Under the pieces are notes generated by a model, which made no database searches, was not told the DNA's origin, and saw nothing but the letters and a program-made list of their open reading frames with translations. DNA of 17,384 nucleotides from Nitrososphaera sp. (lineage in GTDB: Archaea > Thermoproteota > Nitrososphaeria > Nitrososphaerales > Nitrososphaeraceae), in NCBI GenBank assembly GCA_025935445.1, contig JAICVG010000001.1, forward strand, positions 1-17,384. Direction: 5' to 3'. Positions 6,367 through 14,270 of this stretch are shown here, piece after piece (position 1 is the first letter of the stretch; each line of letters begins with the position of its first letter). The position numbers and the translations under genes were made by a program.

Positions 6367-7659
6367 TTGGTAAGGGTTCAAAAAATTCCTACACTTAAAC
6401 AGACATACACAGGATATGCTGCCAAGCTGATGCTAGAAGATGGTACTGTTTTTGATGGCACTGGCTTTGGCTATCCCTCAGGAATTGCTGGCGAAGTAGT
6501 GTTTAACACTGGCATGGTCGGCTATACAGAAACTCTGACGGACCCTTCTTACAGGGGTCAGATATTGTGCCTTACCTATCCGCTTGTGGGTAACTATGGG
6601 GTGCCAAGCTATGACATAAAGGACGAGTATGGTCTGCCCAAGTTCTTTGAGTCAGATAGGATTCAGGTCAAAGGATTGATTATTCATGATCTATCTGACA
6701 TTGCAAGCCACTGGAGCTGCATAAAGACACTCGATCAATGGCTTTACGAGGAAAAGATGCCGGGGATCTATAATATCGACACAAGAGAGCTGACTAAAAA
6801 GTTAAGGAAGCATGGAGTAATGATGGGCGCAATTGTTGTGTCTGAAAAAGCCATTAATGAATCCCTCTTGAAGAAGATGCTTGCAAGTGCTAAGTACGAG
6901 GGATTGAACTTTATGCCAGAGGTTTCGACAAAGGGGGCTCAAGAGTATGGCGACAAGGGCAAGGACTGCGTCGTGGTGCTTGACACCGGCGTGAAATATA
7001 GCATCATACGCAATATCATGCGCACGGGGTATAGGGTTGTCCGGCTGCCCTGGAATGCAACGTATGAGCAAACGATGTCATATAACCCAAAGGGGGTGGT
7101 GATAAGCAATGGGCCAGGCGACCCTAAGGTCTGCACTAATACGATCAAGACTGCTTCAAAGTTGATCAATATGTCTACTCCGACTCTTGGCATCTGTCTT
7201 GGCAACCAGATCCTTGCGCTTGCAGGCGGCGCCAACACTTACAAGTTGAGATTCGGCCACAGAGGTCAGAATAAGCCATGCGTGAATTTGCGTAACAACC
7301 AGGTGTATGTGACTAGCCAGAACCATGGCTACGGGATTGACCCAAAGAGCCTTGACAAGACGGGCTTTAAGGTTTGGTTCTCAAATGCTGACGACAATAC
7401 AGTCGAAGGGTTTGAGCACAAGAGCAAACCGATAATTGCTGTCCAATTTCATCCCGAAGCATCGCCGGGCCCCTATGATTGTATGTTTGTGTTCGACAGG
7501 TTTAGAGAAATTATTGCCAACGGTATGAGGGACGAAACAGATCCAGAAGAAGCTGCACAGCTGCAGTCTGTGAAAAAAACAACAACAAAGCCTTTGAAAA
7601 AATTTGTAATAAATAAAAAAAATAGGAGGGAGAAAGATCGCCAAGAAATGAAACAATAA
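6367..7659 (+). CDS. carA: Carbamoyl-phosphate synthetase, small (glutaminase) subunit
   Basis: Hydrolyses glutamine and passes ammonia to CarB for carbamoyl phosphate, feeding pyrimidine and arginine synthesis. The N-terminal domain has LEDGTVFDG and FNTGMVGYTETLTDPSYRGQ. The class I amidotransferase domain has NGPGDP, the nucleophile Cys277 in GICLGNQ, and the triad partners His362 and Glu364 in FHPEASPGPYD. At 430 residues it is longer than most CarA (about 360-380): roughly 17 extra N-terminal residues if TTG 6367 is the start (ATG 6430 is an alternative), and a Lys/Arg-rich tail of about 45 residues after the conserved end. The 3' end overlaps the apparent 5' end of carB by about 22 nt. 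Confidence 0.95.
   Translation: MVRVQKIPTLKQTYTGYAAKLMLEDGTVFDGTGFGYPSGIAGEVVFNTGMVGYTETLTDPSYRGQILCLTYPLVGNYGVPSYDIKDEYGLPKFFESDRIQVKGLIIHDLSDIASHWSCIKTLDQWLYEEKMPGIYNIDTRELTKKLRKHGVMMGAIVVSEKAINESLLKKMLASAKYEGLNFMPEVSTKGAQEYGDKGKDCVVVLDTGVKYSIIRNIMRTGYRVVRLPWNATYEQTMSYNPKGVVISNGPGDPKVCTNTIKTASKLINMSTPTLGICLGNQILALAGGANTYKLRFGHRGQNKPCVNLRNNQVYVTSQNHGYGIDPKSLDKTGFKVWFSNADDNTVEGFEHKSKPIIAVQFHPEASPGPYDCMFVFDRFREIIANGMRDETDPEEAAQLQSVKKTTTKPLKKFVINKKNRREKDRQEMKQ
7625..7630 (+). promoter_or_regulatory. Strong Shine-Dalgarno of carB
   Basis: GGAGGG lies inside the 3' end of carA, exactly 7 nt before the TCG at 7638-7640 where homology places residue 1 of CarB. This is an ideal ribosome binding site, and it marks where initiation should happen even though the triplet there is not a recognised start codon. 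Confidence 0.65.
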
Positions 7660-10600
7660 AGAAAGTTCTTGTCCTCGGAAGCGGGGCAATCAAGATCGGA
7701 GAGGCAGGCGAAAGCCAGCACTAATAACTGGCCGCAAATTCGACTACTCCGGTTCTCAATGCCTCAAGGCACTTGCCGAGGAGGAAATAAAGAGCATTCT
7801 GATAAATCCTAACATTGCGACTATCCAGACTGACACGCGCTTTGCAGACAGAGTGTACCCTATTCCAATAAATACAAGTTACGTGGAGAGAGTTATCGAG
7901 TTAGAGCGGCCCGATTCCATAATGTTGGGCTTTGGCGGTCAGACAGCCCTCAACTGCGGAGTCTCACTGCACGAGCAGGGCATCCTCCAAAAATACGGCA
8001 TAACGGTTCTTGGCACCTCTATCAGAGGAATAAACATCACTGAAGACAGACAGCGGTTCAAGGAAGCCATGATAAAGAGTGATGTGCCAGTGTTACAGAG
8101 TTTTGCAGTCAATTCGCTACAGGAAGCCTTCAGGGCAGCTAATGACATTGGCTACCCTGTCATCATCAGAGTAGCGTACACGTTGGGCGGCAGGGGTGGT
8201 GGTGTCGCACACAATGAGTATGAACTGCAGGAAATTGTGCAGCGAGGTCTTAATCTCAGCATGGTTCATCAAGTTCTGATAGAGCGTTATGTCTGGTACT
8301 GGAAGCAAATTGAGTACGAGGTGATGCGCGATTACAAGGGGAACAGTGTGATCGTATGCAACATGGAAAATGTTCTTGCAATGCGTGTCCACACTGGCGA
8401 TAACATCGTCATCGCGCCATCCCAGACGCTCAACAACTATGAATATCATATGCTGCGCTCAGCAGCCATTAGGGCGACTAGCTACTGTGACATTGTTGGT
8501 GAGTGCAACATCCAGTTTGCCCTTGATCCAACATCAGAACAGTTTGCCGCTATCGAAATAAATGCAAGACTATCTCGCTCATCAGCCCTTGCAAGCAAGG
8601 CAACCGGCTACCCTCTTGCATACATGGCGGCCAAGATTGCCCTAGGGTATTCGTTGCCTGAACTCATTAACAAGATCACAAAAGCCACGACTGCATGCTT
8701 TGAGCCATCGCTTGATTATGTTGTGCTCAAAATGCCGAGATGGGACTTCTCAAAGTTTGAGCTTGTTAAGCGCAAGCTTGGCAGCACGATGAAGTCGGTT
8801 GGTGAAGTCATGGCCATTGGCAGAACCTTTGAAGAAGTGGTGCAAAAGGCGATTAGGATGTGCGACATCGGCAAAGACGGCCTTGTCGCAAATGCAAATT
8901 TGTTGCCTCAGCTTACGGCTGAAGACATTGAAAGGATCGAGCTGGCGCTCATACATCCAACTGACGAGATAATATTCGCAGTCGTTGAGTCCATAAAGGC
9001 AGGCCTTACGATTGCACGCATCAATCAATTGTCAGGAATCGATCCATGGTTTTTGCTCAAAATAAAGAATATAGTCGATATGGAAGATAATATCCTCCGT
9101 AAATCCAACAGCTTTGACGAGCAGATGATAAGGAAGGCGAAAAAGATGGGATTTTCGGACAAGCAGCTGGCGCGCTGCCTCAATCTTGAGGAGATGCAGG
9201 TTCGTAACCTGCGGCAGAAATTTAACATCAGGCCGGTCGCAAAGCAAATAGACACGCTGGCTGCAGAATGGCCAGCCAAGACCAACTATCTCTATTTGTC
9301 GTACGGCGGCGAGACTGACGACGTCAAAGTGAAGGACAGCAATAAGAGTAGGATGATAGTGCTGGGCGCTGGCCCCTACAGGATCGGAAGCAGCGTCGAA
9401 TTTGACTGGGGAACTGTCAACACAGTGTGGGGCCTCAAGGAAAATGGAATCAAGGAAATTTCAGTCATCAATTGCAACCCGGAAACAGTCTCAACGGACT
9501 ATGATATCTGCGACAGGCTCTACTTTGAGGAGCTGACGCTAGAGCGTGTGCTGGATATCTGTGAGAAGGAAAGGCCAACCGGAGTAGTCACATGTGTCGG
9601 TGGTCAGACAGCAAACAACCTAACACCTAAGTTGGCAAAATGCGGAATCAATATTGTCGGTACTAGCAGCGAAAATGTTGACAGGGCAGAAGACAGGGCC
9701 AAGTTTGGACAATTGCTAGATATACTTAAGATAAAGCAGCCGGCGTGGAGAAAATTCACCTCACTTGCAGAAGCTAAGGAATTTGCAGACACCGTCGGTT
9801 ACCCTGTGCTTGTCAGACCATCCTATGTACTTTCAGGTGCAGCAATGAAGGTAGTATGGGGCGAGCAGCAGCTAGAGGGCTTTCTGACTGACGCAACAAA
9901 CATCAGCCCGGATCATCCGGTTGTCATTAGCAAGTTCCTCCAAGACGCTGCAGAGGTCGAAGTAGATGCAGTATCAGACAGCAACGAAGTTATCATTGGC
10001 TCTATTATTGAACACATCGACAATGCGGGTGTCCACTCTGGCGACGCGATAATGAGTATACCTCCTTGGCGGCTCGATAGGAATACAATCGATACCATCA
10101 CAGACTACAGCGTCAGGATAGGCAAGGCTCTCAATGTCAAAGGCCCCTTTAACATACAATATCTGATTAAAGATGAAGAAGTACTGGTGATAGAGGCAAA
10201 TGTTAGAGCATCACGCTCGATGCCTTTTGTGTCCAAGTTCGTAGGCTATAATATTATCAACCTTGCTGCAAAAGCAATGATTGGCAAGCCGCTTCCGCCC
10301 GCTGCTAGGGACCTGTGGCTCAAGACTACGGGCTTTGGGATTAAAGTGCCTCAGTTCTCGTTCATGCAGCTTGAAGGTTCAGATGTGGTGCTTGGAGTAG
10401 AGATGCAGTCAACTGGCGAAGTTGCATGCTTTGGCAATAGTTTCTATGATGCATTGTCCAAAGCATACATGGCAGCAGGCTATTCTCTACCACTGTCAGG
10501 ATCGGCACTAATAACCGTGGGTGGACAAAAGAACAAAGAGAAATTGCTGCCTATAATATCGCTCATTACGTCCATGAACTACCGAATTATGGCTACGGAG

Positions 10601-10927
10601 CACACAGCAGAATTCATAGAGAATAATAACTTTAAGGACATACAATTGGTCTACAAGATAAGTGAGCCGGATCGCAAGCCCAATATCGCCGACTTATTGT
10701 ACGAACGCAAGATCAACTTTATCATAAACATTCCAGCCACGTCTACGATTGAAAAGTATGTGGGCATGCTCTATGACGAGTACCAGATAAGAAGAAAAGC
10801 AGTTGAAATGGGCATACCTGTTTTAACGACATTTGAAGCAGCAAGCTCATTCATCAAGACGCTCCAGTGGCTGCGTAATAACACCCCGACCATAATGCCA
10901 CTTAAAAGTTACATCAGGCTGGAATAA
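7638..10927 (+). CDS. carB: Carbamoyl-phosphate synthetase, large subunit, interrupted near 5' end
   Basis: Makes carbamoyl phosphate from bicarbonate, two ATP and ammonia delivered by CarA. The conserved N-terminus begins at 7638 (PRNETIKKVLVLGSGAIKIG), but its first triplet is TCG. After GEAGE the frame hits TAA at 7722; FDYSGSQ resumes at 7739 two frames on, with 26 extra bases between. Removing 7713-7738 gives about 1087 residues, near the usual 1070. Without removal the first usable start is GTG 7853 (1024 residues), which loses the first nucleotide-binding fold. Downstream are ATP-grasp 1 (RVAYTLGGRGGG, EINARLSRSSALASKATGYP), the oligomerisation domain, ATP-grasp 2 (RPSYVLSGAAM, EANVRASRSMPFVSK) and the C-terminal allosteric domain. 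The motif normally FDAMG is VLAMR. It is either a spliced gene, a decaying one, or a sequence error. Confidence 0.85.
7711..7738 (+). other. 26-nt insertion in carB resembling a bulge-helix-bulge intron
   Basis: Between codon 25 (GAA, 7710-7712) and codon 26 (TTC, 7739-7741) lie 26 bases absent from the CarB family. They form GCCAG (7714-7718) with CTGGC (7728-7732) around a 9-nt loop. GCG (7708-7710) pairs with CGC (7733-7735), and a G-A apposition (7707/7736) would make a 4-position central helix. The flanking 3-nt bulges are AAA (7711-7713) and AAT (7737-7739). Cutting after the second base of each bulge removes exactly 7713-7738 and restores the frame. That arrangement is the substrate of archaeal tRNA-splicing endonuclease. 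The outer exon helix is weak. Base repetition leaves the edges ambiguous by up to two positions. Confidence 0.5.
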
Positions 10928-11297
10928 CCACAAATCCTAGAAAAAATTCGATTATGACCTTGTAGGTATATATCTATGGTTGATCCTGGTTGACAGAACC
11001 ATTACGTCATGAGTTGAGTTTCTTTCATCTGAGGATGCATTTTCACTGTGCGACATGAGAGGAAGGACCTTTGTCAGCCATAATTGAAGAAATCAATTAA
11101 AGAGTATTGGTCAAATGTCTTGTCATGCTCATCAGATGCGTATCTGAGACATATAATGCTGCTTTAAGACATTGTAAATTATTTTGCCACGCTCCAAGCA
11201 AGATACCATAGATAAAATGAAAGATTGCCCTGTAGAAGGCAAGAATAGCTGTGGCTATTAATACACGGCCTGTTCTAGTGGAAACACCATATCTATT
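10928..11297. other. Intergenic region between convergent carB and phosphoesterase genes
   Basis: These 370 bp hold no coding frame I can support. Two small perfect hairpins are visible: CAGAT-GCGT-ATCTG at 11133-11146 and AATAGC-TGTG-GCTATT at 11244-11259. The second lies about 40 nt past the phosphoesterase stop and might mark its transcript end. No clear T-rich terminator for carB was found. Confidence 0.5.
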
Positions 11298-12047
11298 TTA
11301 TAAAATGCGTGGAAGGAGCGCTGCATCGCCTACAATCGAGCCGTCAAGCGTTACAACGATGCACTTCTTCACGCCATGCTGCATCACTCTTGTGAGTATA
11401 GGCGAAAGGGACTTATGATATAACTTTTCGCCAGTGGCATAAAGATATGGATTAAAGGTTGGTACTACTATGATGTCAAGCATTCCCTTCTCCGCAAAAA
11501 TATTTTCCTTTCTTGCCTGAATATATAGCCATACCCGCTCGCCGTTTATCACACTCCCTTTTTTCAAAAATACAGGATGTACATGCCCCATCACTATCCG
11601 CTTGACATGTCCTCTAACATCAGAAGGCATACTGTGGCCGTGCACCAAAAGCGTATCGTCAAGCGTCATGCCCTTGCTGGTTATCATGTTTACATTCATT
11701 GGAACCAGTTGCCCAATGTTGCTATCGTGATTGCCCGGCACAAGGTAGACATCCGTCTTGGCTGACAGCTGCTTCAAGAATAGTGGCACAGTATCCCATT
11801 CTTGTCTGCTTATTGAGCCAACCGTATGCTTGATGTCGCCTAGCAATATGATGCTATCTGCATGCTCTGACTGGACAAGATCTAATAGTTCAGCAACCAT
11901 GTCAGAGATAAGACTTGGGCTGAAGGTTATCCCCTTCGCTAACAGGTCTGCTTCAAGCCCGATGTGCAAATCGGATACTGTAATGTATTTTCTGCCTTCA
12001 TCTTCTATCAATATCGCAGGGTGAGGATGAATAGGTCGTATCTTCAC
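11298..12047 (-). CDS. Calcineurin-like metallophosphoesterase (archaeal ICC-like)
   Basis: A 249-residue protein with the full metallophosphoesterase motif series: DLH (26-28), GD with nearby His (70-74), GNHD (105-108), HGH (136-138) and GHVHP (154-158). These coordinate a two-metal centre that hydrolyses phosphate esters or diesters. Arrangement and size resemble the archaeal MJ0037/COG1407-type group, whose substrates are not settled; nuclease and phosphodiesterase roles are both possible. No signal peptide, so it is probably cytosolic. The start is GTG at 12047; minus-strand ACTTATTT near 12072-12079 is a TATA-like element at leaderless spacing. The 5' end overlaps the start of the SWIM gene on the other strand. 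Confidence 0.88.
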   Translation of the reverse strand: MKIRPIHPHPAILIEDEGRKYITVSDLHIGLEADLLAKGITFSPSLISDMVAELLDLVQSEHADSIILLGDIKHTVGSISRQEWDTVPLFLKQLSAKTDVYLVPGNHDSNIGQLVPMNVNMITSKGMTLDDTLLVHGHSMPSDVRGHVKRIVMGHVHPVFLKKGSVINGERVWLYIQARKENIFAEKGMLDIIVVPTFNPYLYATGEKLYHKSLSPILTRVMQHGVKKCIVVTLDGSIVGDAALLPRIL

Positions 12048-12398
12048 ACTTTTTATACCGCCGATCAGGCAAATAAGTTAGTCGTGCAGTCGAGAATAGA
12101 CTATACAGTAAGGTCAGGTAGTGTCAAGCAGATGTTGTTTCTGCCAAGTGGCAAAAAGTTATGGGTTGTCATAGGTAGAGACAATGAATACTGGACAGAT
12201 CCCGAACTTGGCTTTTGCTCCTGCAAGGACTTTTATTTTACTACTCTGTCAGGGGGACAGGATTGCTACCATCTAAAGAGCGTCAGAAAAACTATACAAC
12301 AAAAAGGATTCACAGCTATTGAGTTTGATGACAGTGATTACATTCACCTATTGCAGGCAGTAGCAGATGATAACATAAATGTCCTAGGCCGTAGTTGA
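12027..12398 (+). CDS. SWIM zinc-finger domain protein
   Basis: A protein of about 123 residues whose recognisable part is a SWIM motif, C64-x-C66-x13-C80-x-H82 (CSCKDFYF then CYHL). This zinc-binding fold is used for nucleic-acid or protein contacts. Before it lies a beta-rich stretch (residues 25-60) with WVVIG and YWTDPELG, typical of small stand-alone archaeal SWIM proteins, some of which act with recombination proteins; no partner is evident here. The ATG at 12027 is chosen as the most plausible start; GTG 12021 and GTG 12084 are alternatives. With ATG 12027 it overlaps the divergent phosphoesterase gene by 21 nt, and its 3' end overlaps the convergent KGG gene by 15 nt. Confidence 0.75.
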   Translation: MNRSYLHTFYTADQANKLVVQSRIDYTVRSGSVKQMLFLPSGKKLWVVIGRDNEYWTDPELGFCSCKDFYFTTLSGGQDCYHLKSVRKTIQQKGFTAIEFDDSDYIHLLQAVADDNINVLGRS

Positions 12399-12887
12399 TA
12401 CTTGAGTATTGGTAGTACTTGGCTGCGTAGTATCAGATGGTGGCTGCTGCTGAGGCTTTTCTAATGTTGTCCTTGCTTCGCCACCCTTTCTTCCAATAGT
12501 GCTATAGTACTCTGGTCCGCGCTCCTGCTTGACAGTCTCACCGCCCCGTTTGCCAATCTCACTGTAAAATTCCGCGCCATAGCGCTCCTTAACGGCTCCG
12601 CCCCCTTTTTCTCCTATTTCTCGATAAAATTCCGCGCCATAGCGCTCCTTAACGACTTCGCCGCCCCGCCTTCCTGCCTCGCTGAGACCTTCTCTATCAT
12701 TTGCCCGTGCTTCTCCACCTGCCTTTGCGACCCTTAGTCTCGTGTCCGAATTTGCCGCGGCCAAACCCCTCTTCTGGTGGGGTGCAATACCTCCTTTCCG
12801 TGCTACTCGTTGCCTCGTCTCTTCGTTGGCAGACGCAAGGCCTCGTCGAGCGCGCCCTCTATCAGATGCTGCCTGCTCTGAGCCCAT
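12384..12887 (-). CDS. KGG-repeat stress-type protein
   Basis: A 167-residue, highly charged, Gly-rich protein made of repeats. Residues 15-33 and 40-58 share RGLA-AN-TR-RVA-x-GG; residues 75-94, 95-114 and 115-134 are three 20-residue units of the type GG-x-x-VKERYGAEFYxEIG-x-(K/R). Each ends in KGG/RGG, as in the stress-induced acidophilic repeat (KGG) proteins such as bacterial GsiB-like and plant LEA-type proteins. The tail (144-167) is a Pro/Gln/Ser/Thr-rich, probably disordered segment. The molecular function is unproven; desiccation or general stress protection is inferred from the family. ATG 12887 is chosen because minus-strand CCTTTTAAGC (12908-12917) is a TATA box 25 nt upstream. 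The frame stays open to 13709, but that part is antisense to purD. Confidence 0.82.
   Translation of the reverse strand: MGSEQAASDRGRARRGLASANEETRQRVARKGGIAPHQKRGLAAANSDTRLRVAKAGGEARANDREGLSEAGRRGGEVVKERYGAEFYREIGEKGGGAVKERYGAEFYSEIGKRGGETVKQERGPEYYSTIGRKGGEARTTLEKPQQQPPSDTTQPSTTNTQVSTTA
12565..12654 (-). repeat. Near-identical tandem copies inside the KGG gene
   Basis: A 30-nt block (12565-12594) recurs exactly at 12625-12654, a 60-nt period matching the 20-residue protein repeat. The encoded units are also alike, but the intervening 30 nt differ, so the block has either been recently duplicated or homogenised by gene conversion. Confidence 0.8.
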
Positions 12888-12907
12888 GCACTGTAGACAC
12901 GCATATT

Positions 12908-12917
12908 GCTTAAAAGG
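12908..12917 (-). promoter_or_regulatory. TATA box of the KGG-protein gene
   Basis: On the minus strand this reads CCTTTTAAGC, a TATA element preceded by C-rich sequence. Its centre is about 25 nt before the ATG at 12887, fitting a leaderless transcript. It is back to back with the purD promoter in a 96-bp divergent region. Confidence 0.5.
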
Positions 12918-12947
12918 GGAAACGAAAAAAGTAAGAGAATCATAATC

Positions 12948-12971
12948 AAACAGTTTATTAGCCGACTGTTT
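12948..12971 (+). promoter_or_regulatory. purD promoter: inverted repeat around the TATA box
   Basis: TTTATTA (12954-12960) is a TATA box centred about 27 nt before the GTG at 12984, which predicts a leaderless purD mRNA and supports that start. AAACAGT (12948-12954) and ACTGTTT (12965-12971) form a perfect 7-bp inverted repeat with a 10-nt spacer enclosing it. This is a plausible operator for a dimeric repressor; the regulator is unknown. Confidence 0.5.
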
Positions 12972-12983
12972 TTTGGCATCGTT

Positions 12984-14270
12984 GTGGCGTCTGACAACGT
13001 TCTTATTGTTGGTTCCGGGAGCAGAGAACACGCTCTTGGTTGGAAGATTGCACAGAGCAAACACGTAAACAAGATCTATTTTGCTCCAGGCAATGGGGGA
13101 ACATCTGAAAATATCGATATCAAGCACAATGACATCAACAAATTGGTGTCGTTTGCAAAGCGCCAAAGCAACCTGCTGACAGTTGTGGGTCCTGAAGAGC
13201 CTCTCTCGCTTGGAATTGTTGATGCCTTTGAAAAAGAGGGTCTGCGCATTTTCGGGCCTAGGAAAGAGCCAGCTAGGCTTGAAACCAGCAAGGCTTTTGC
13301 CAAAGAGTTCATGCATGATGCAGGTATCCGGACTCCTGAATTCGCAATATTCTCTGACGCACAAAAGGCCAAGGACTATGTCGTCAGGCAGAGCAGACCG
13401 CAAGTAATCAAGGCTGATGGCCTTGCAGCAGGCAAAGGTGTAGTAGTGTGTGACGGCGCCGACCAAGCTATTGCAGTGATCGACAGTATAATGATCAAGA
13501 AGGAGTTTGGCGCTGCAGGCACTAAAGTAGTCATTGAAGAGCGGCTTTCTGGCGAAGAGGTATCCTTCATTGCTCTGTGCGATGGCAAAACAATAATGCC
13601 TCTTGCTCCAAGTCAGGATTACAAGCGGATATTTGATGACGACAAAGGTCCCAACACTGGTGGCATGGGAGCCCACTCTCCTACACCCGTGATTGACAGC
13701 GACCTTCATGAAAAGATAGTAAAAGACGTGATGCAGCCAGCTATGATTGCAATAAGAAAGCGCGGCACTCCATTCAAGGGCTTTCTCTATGCCGGCATAA
13801 TGGTTGACGAAAATACAAAAAAACCCTACGTCCTTGAATTCAACGTAAGAATGGGCGATCCAGAGTGCCAGCCCATAATGATGAGGATGAAGCCCGACCT
13901 TTATGAGTACGTCGATGCAGCAGTGGACGGGCGACTCGAGTCAATGCCGCAGATGGAATGGAAGAACCAGACCGCCGTGTGCGTGATAATGGCGTCAAAG
14001 GGATATCCGGGCAGTTACGAAAAGGGCAAAGTCATAGAGGGCCTTAACTCTGATTTTGGGCCACATGTCATGGTTTTTCATGCTGGGACAGCAAGGAACT
14101 CGCAGGGCAGGATTGTGACTAATGGCGGAAGAGTTTTAGCGGTAACTGCGCTTGGAGAGGATGCAAGAAGGGCGATAGACAATGCCTACTCCGCTGTCAG
14201 GAAAATACGATGGGGAGAAAACGACCACTATTACAGGACAGATATTGCAAGAAGGGCGATAGGCCGCTAG
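12984..14270 (+). CDS. purD: Phosphoribosylamine-glycine ligase (GAR synthetase)
   Basis: Joins glycine to 5-phosphoribosylamine with ATP, the second step of de novo purine synthesis. The N-domain has VLIVGSGSREHAL (6-18) and GPEEPLSLGI. The ATP-grasp region has IKADGLAAGKGVVV, EERLSGEEVS, PLAPSQDYKR, DDKGPNTGGMGA and the metal-binding EFNVRMGDPECQ. The C-domain ends with ASKGYPG and TNGGRVLAVTA. GTG 12984 gives 428 residues, matching the family; a longer TTG 12906 start adds 26 residues unlike the family and crosses the predicted promoter. The stop TAG shares the palindrome CTAG (14267-14270) with the stop of the convergent cyclo-ligase gene. Its product chain later needs formyl-folate, supplied by the folate genes next door. 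Confidence 0.95.
   Translation: MASDNVLIVGSGSREHALGWKIAQSKHVNKIYFAPGNGGTSENIDIKHNDINKLVSFAKRQSNLLTVVGPEEPLSLGIVDAFEKEGLRIFGPRKEPARLETSKAFAKEFMHDAGIRTPEFAIFSDAQKAKDYVVRQSRPQVIKADGLAAGKGVVVCDGADQAIAVIDSIMIKKEFGAAGTKVVIEERLSGEEVSFIALCDGKTIMPLAPSQDYKRIFDDDKGPNTGGMGAHSPTPVIDSDLHEKIVKDVMQPAMIAIRKRGTPFKGFLYAGIMVDENTKKPYVLEFNVRMGDPECQPIMMRMKPDLYEYVDAAVDGRLESMPQMEWKNQTAVCVIMASKGYPGSYEKGKVIEGLNSDFGPHVMVFHAGTARNSQGRIVTNGGRVLAVTALGEDARRAIDNAYSAVRKIRWGENDHYYRTDIARRAIGR

Noticed and set aside
7710..7741. Translational bypassing (ribosome hopping) over the carB insertion
   Set aside because: Hopping usually needs matching take-off and landing codons. Here they would be GAA and AAA, which do not match, while intron removal explains the edges and structure better. 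Kept only as a remote alternative.
7853..10927. carB as a complete gene starting at GTG 7853
   Set aside because: This start would omit the first nucleotide-binding fold, which is plainly encoded upstream in two frames. The gene is longer and interrupted.
10978..10989. GGTTGATCCTGG resembling the 5' start of 16S rRNA
   Set aside because: Similarity covers only about 10 bases and nothing after it matches rRNA. Chance.
12888..13709. Upstream 274 codons of the long minus-strand frame containing the KGG protein
   Set aside because: This part is antisense to purD codons and resembles no protein. The KGG repeats and a well-placed TATA box support a start at 12887.
14267..14270. Shared CTAG stop codons of purD and the cyclo-ligase as a regulatory site
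   Set aside because: A 4-bp palindrome giving TAG on both strands is a simple consequence of tight convergent packing.
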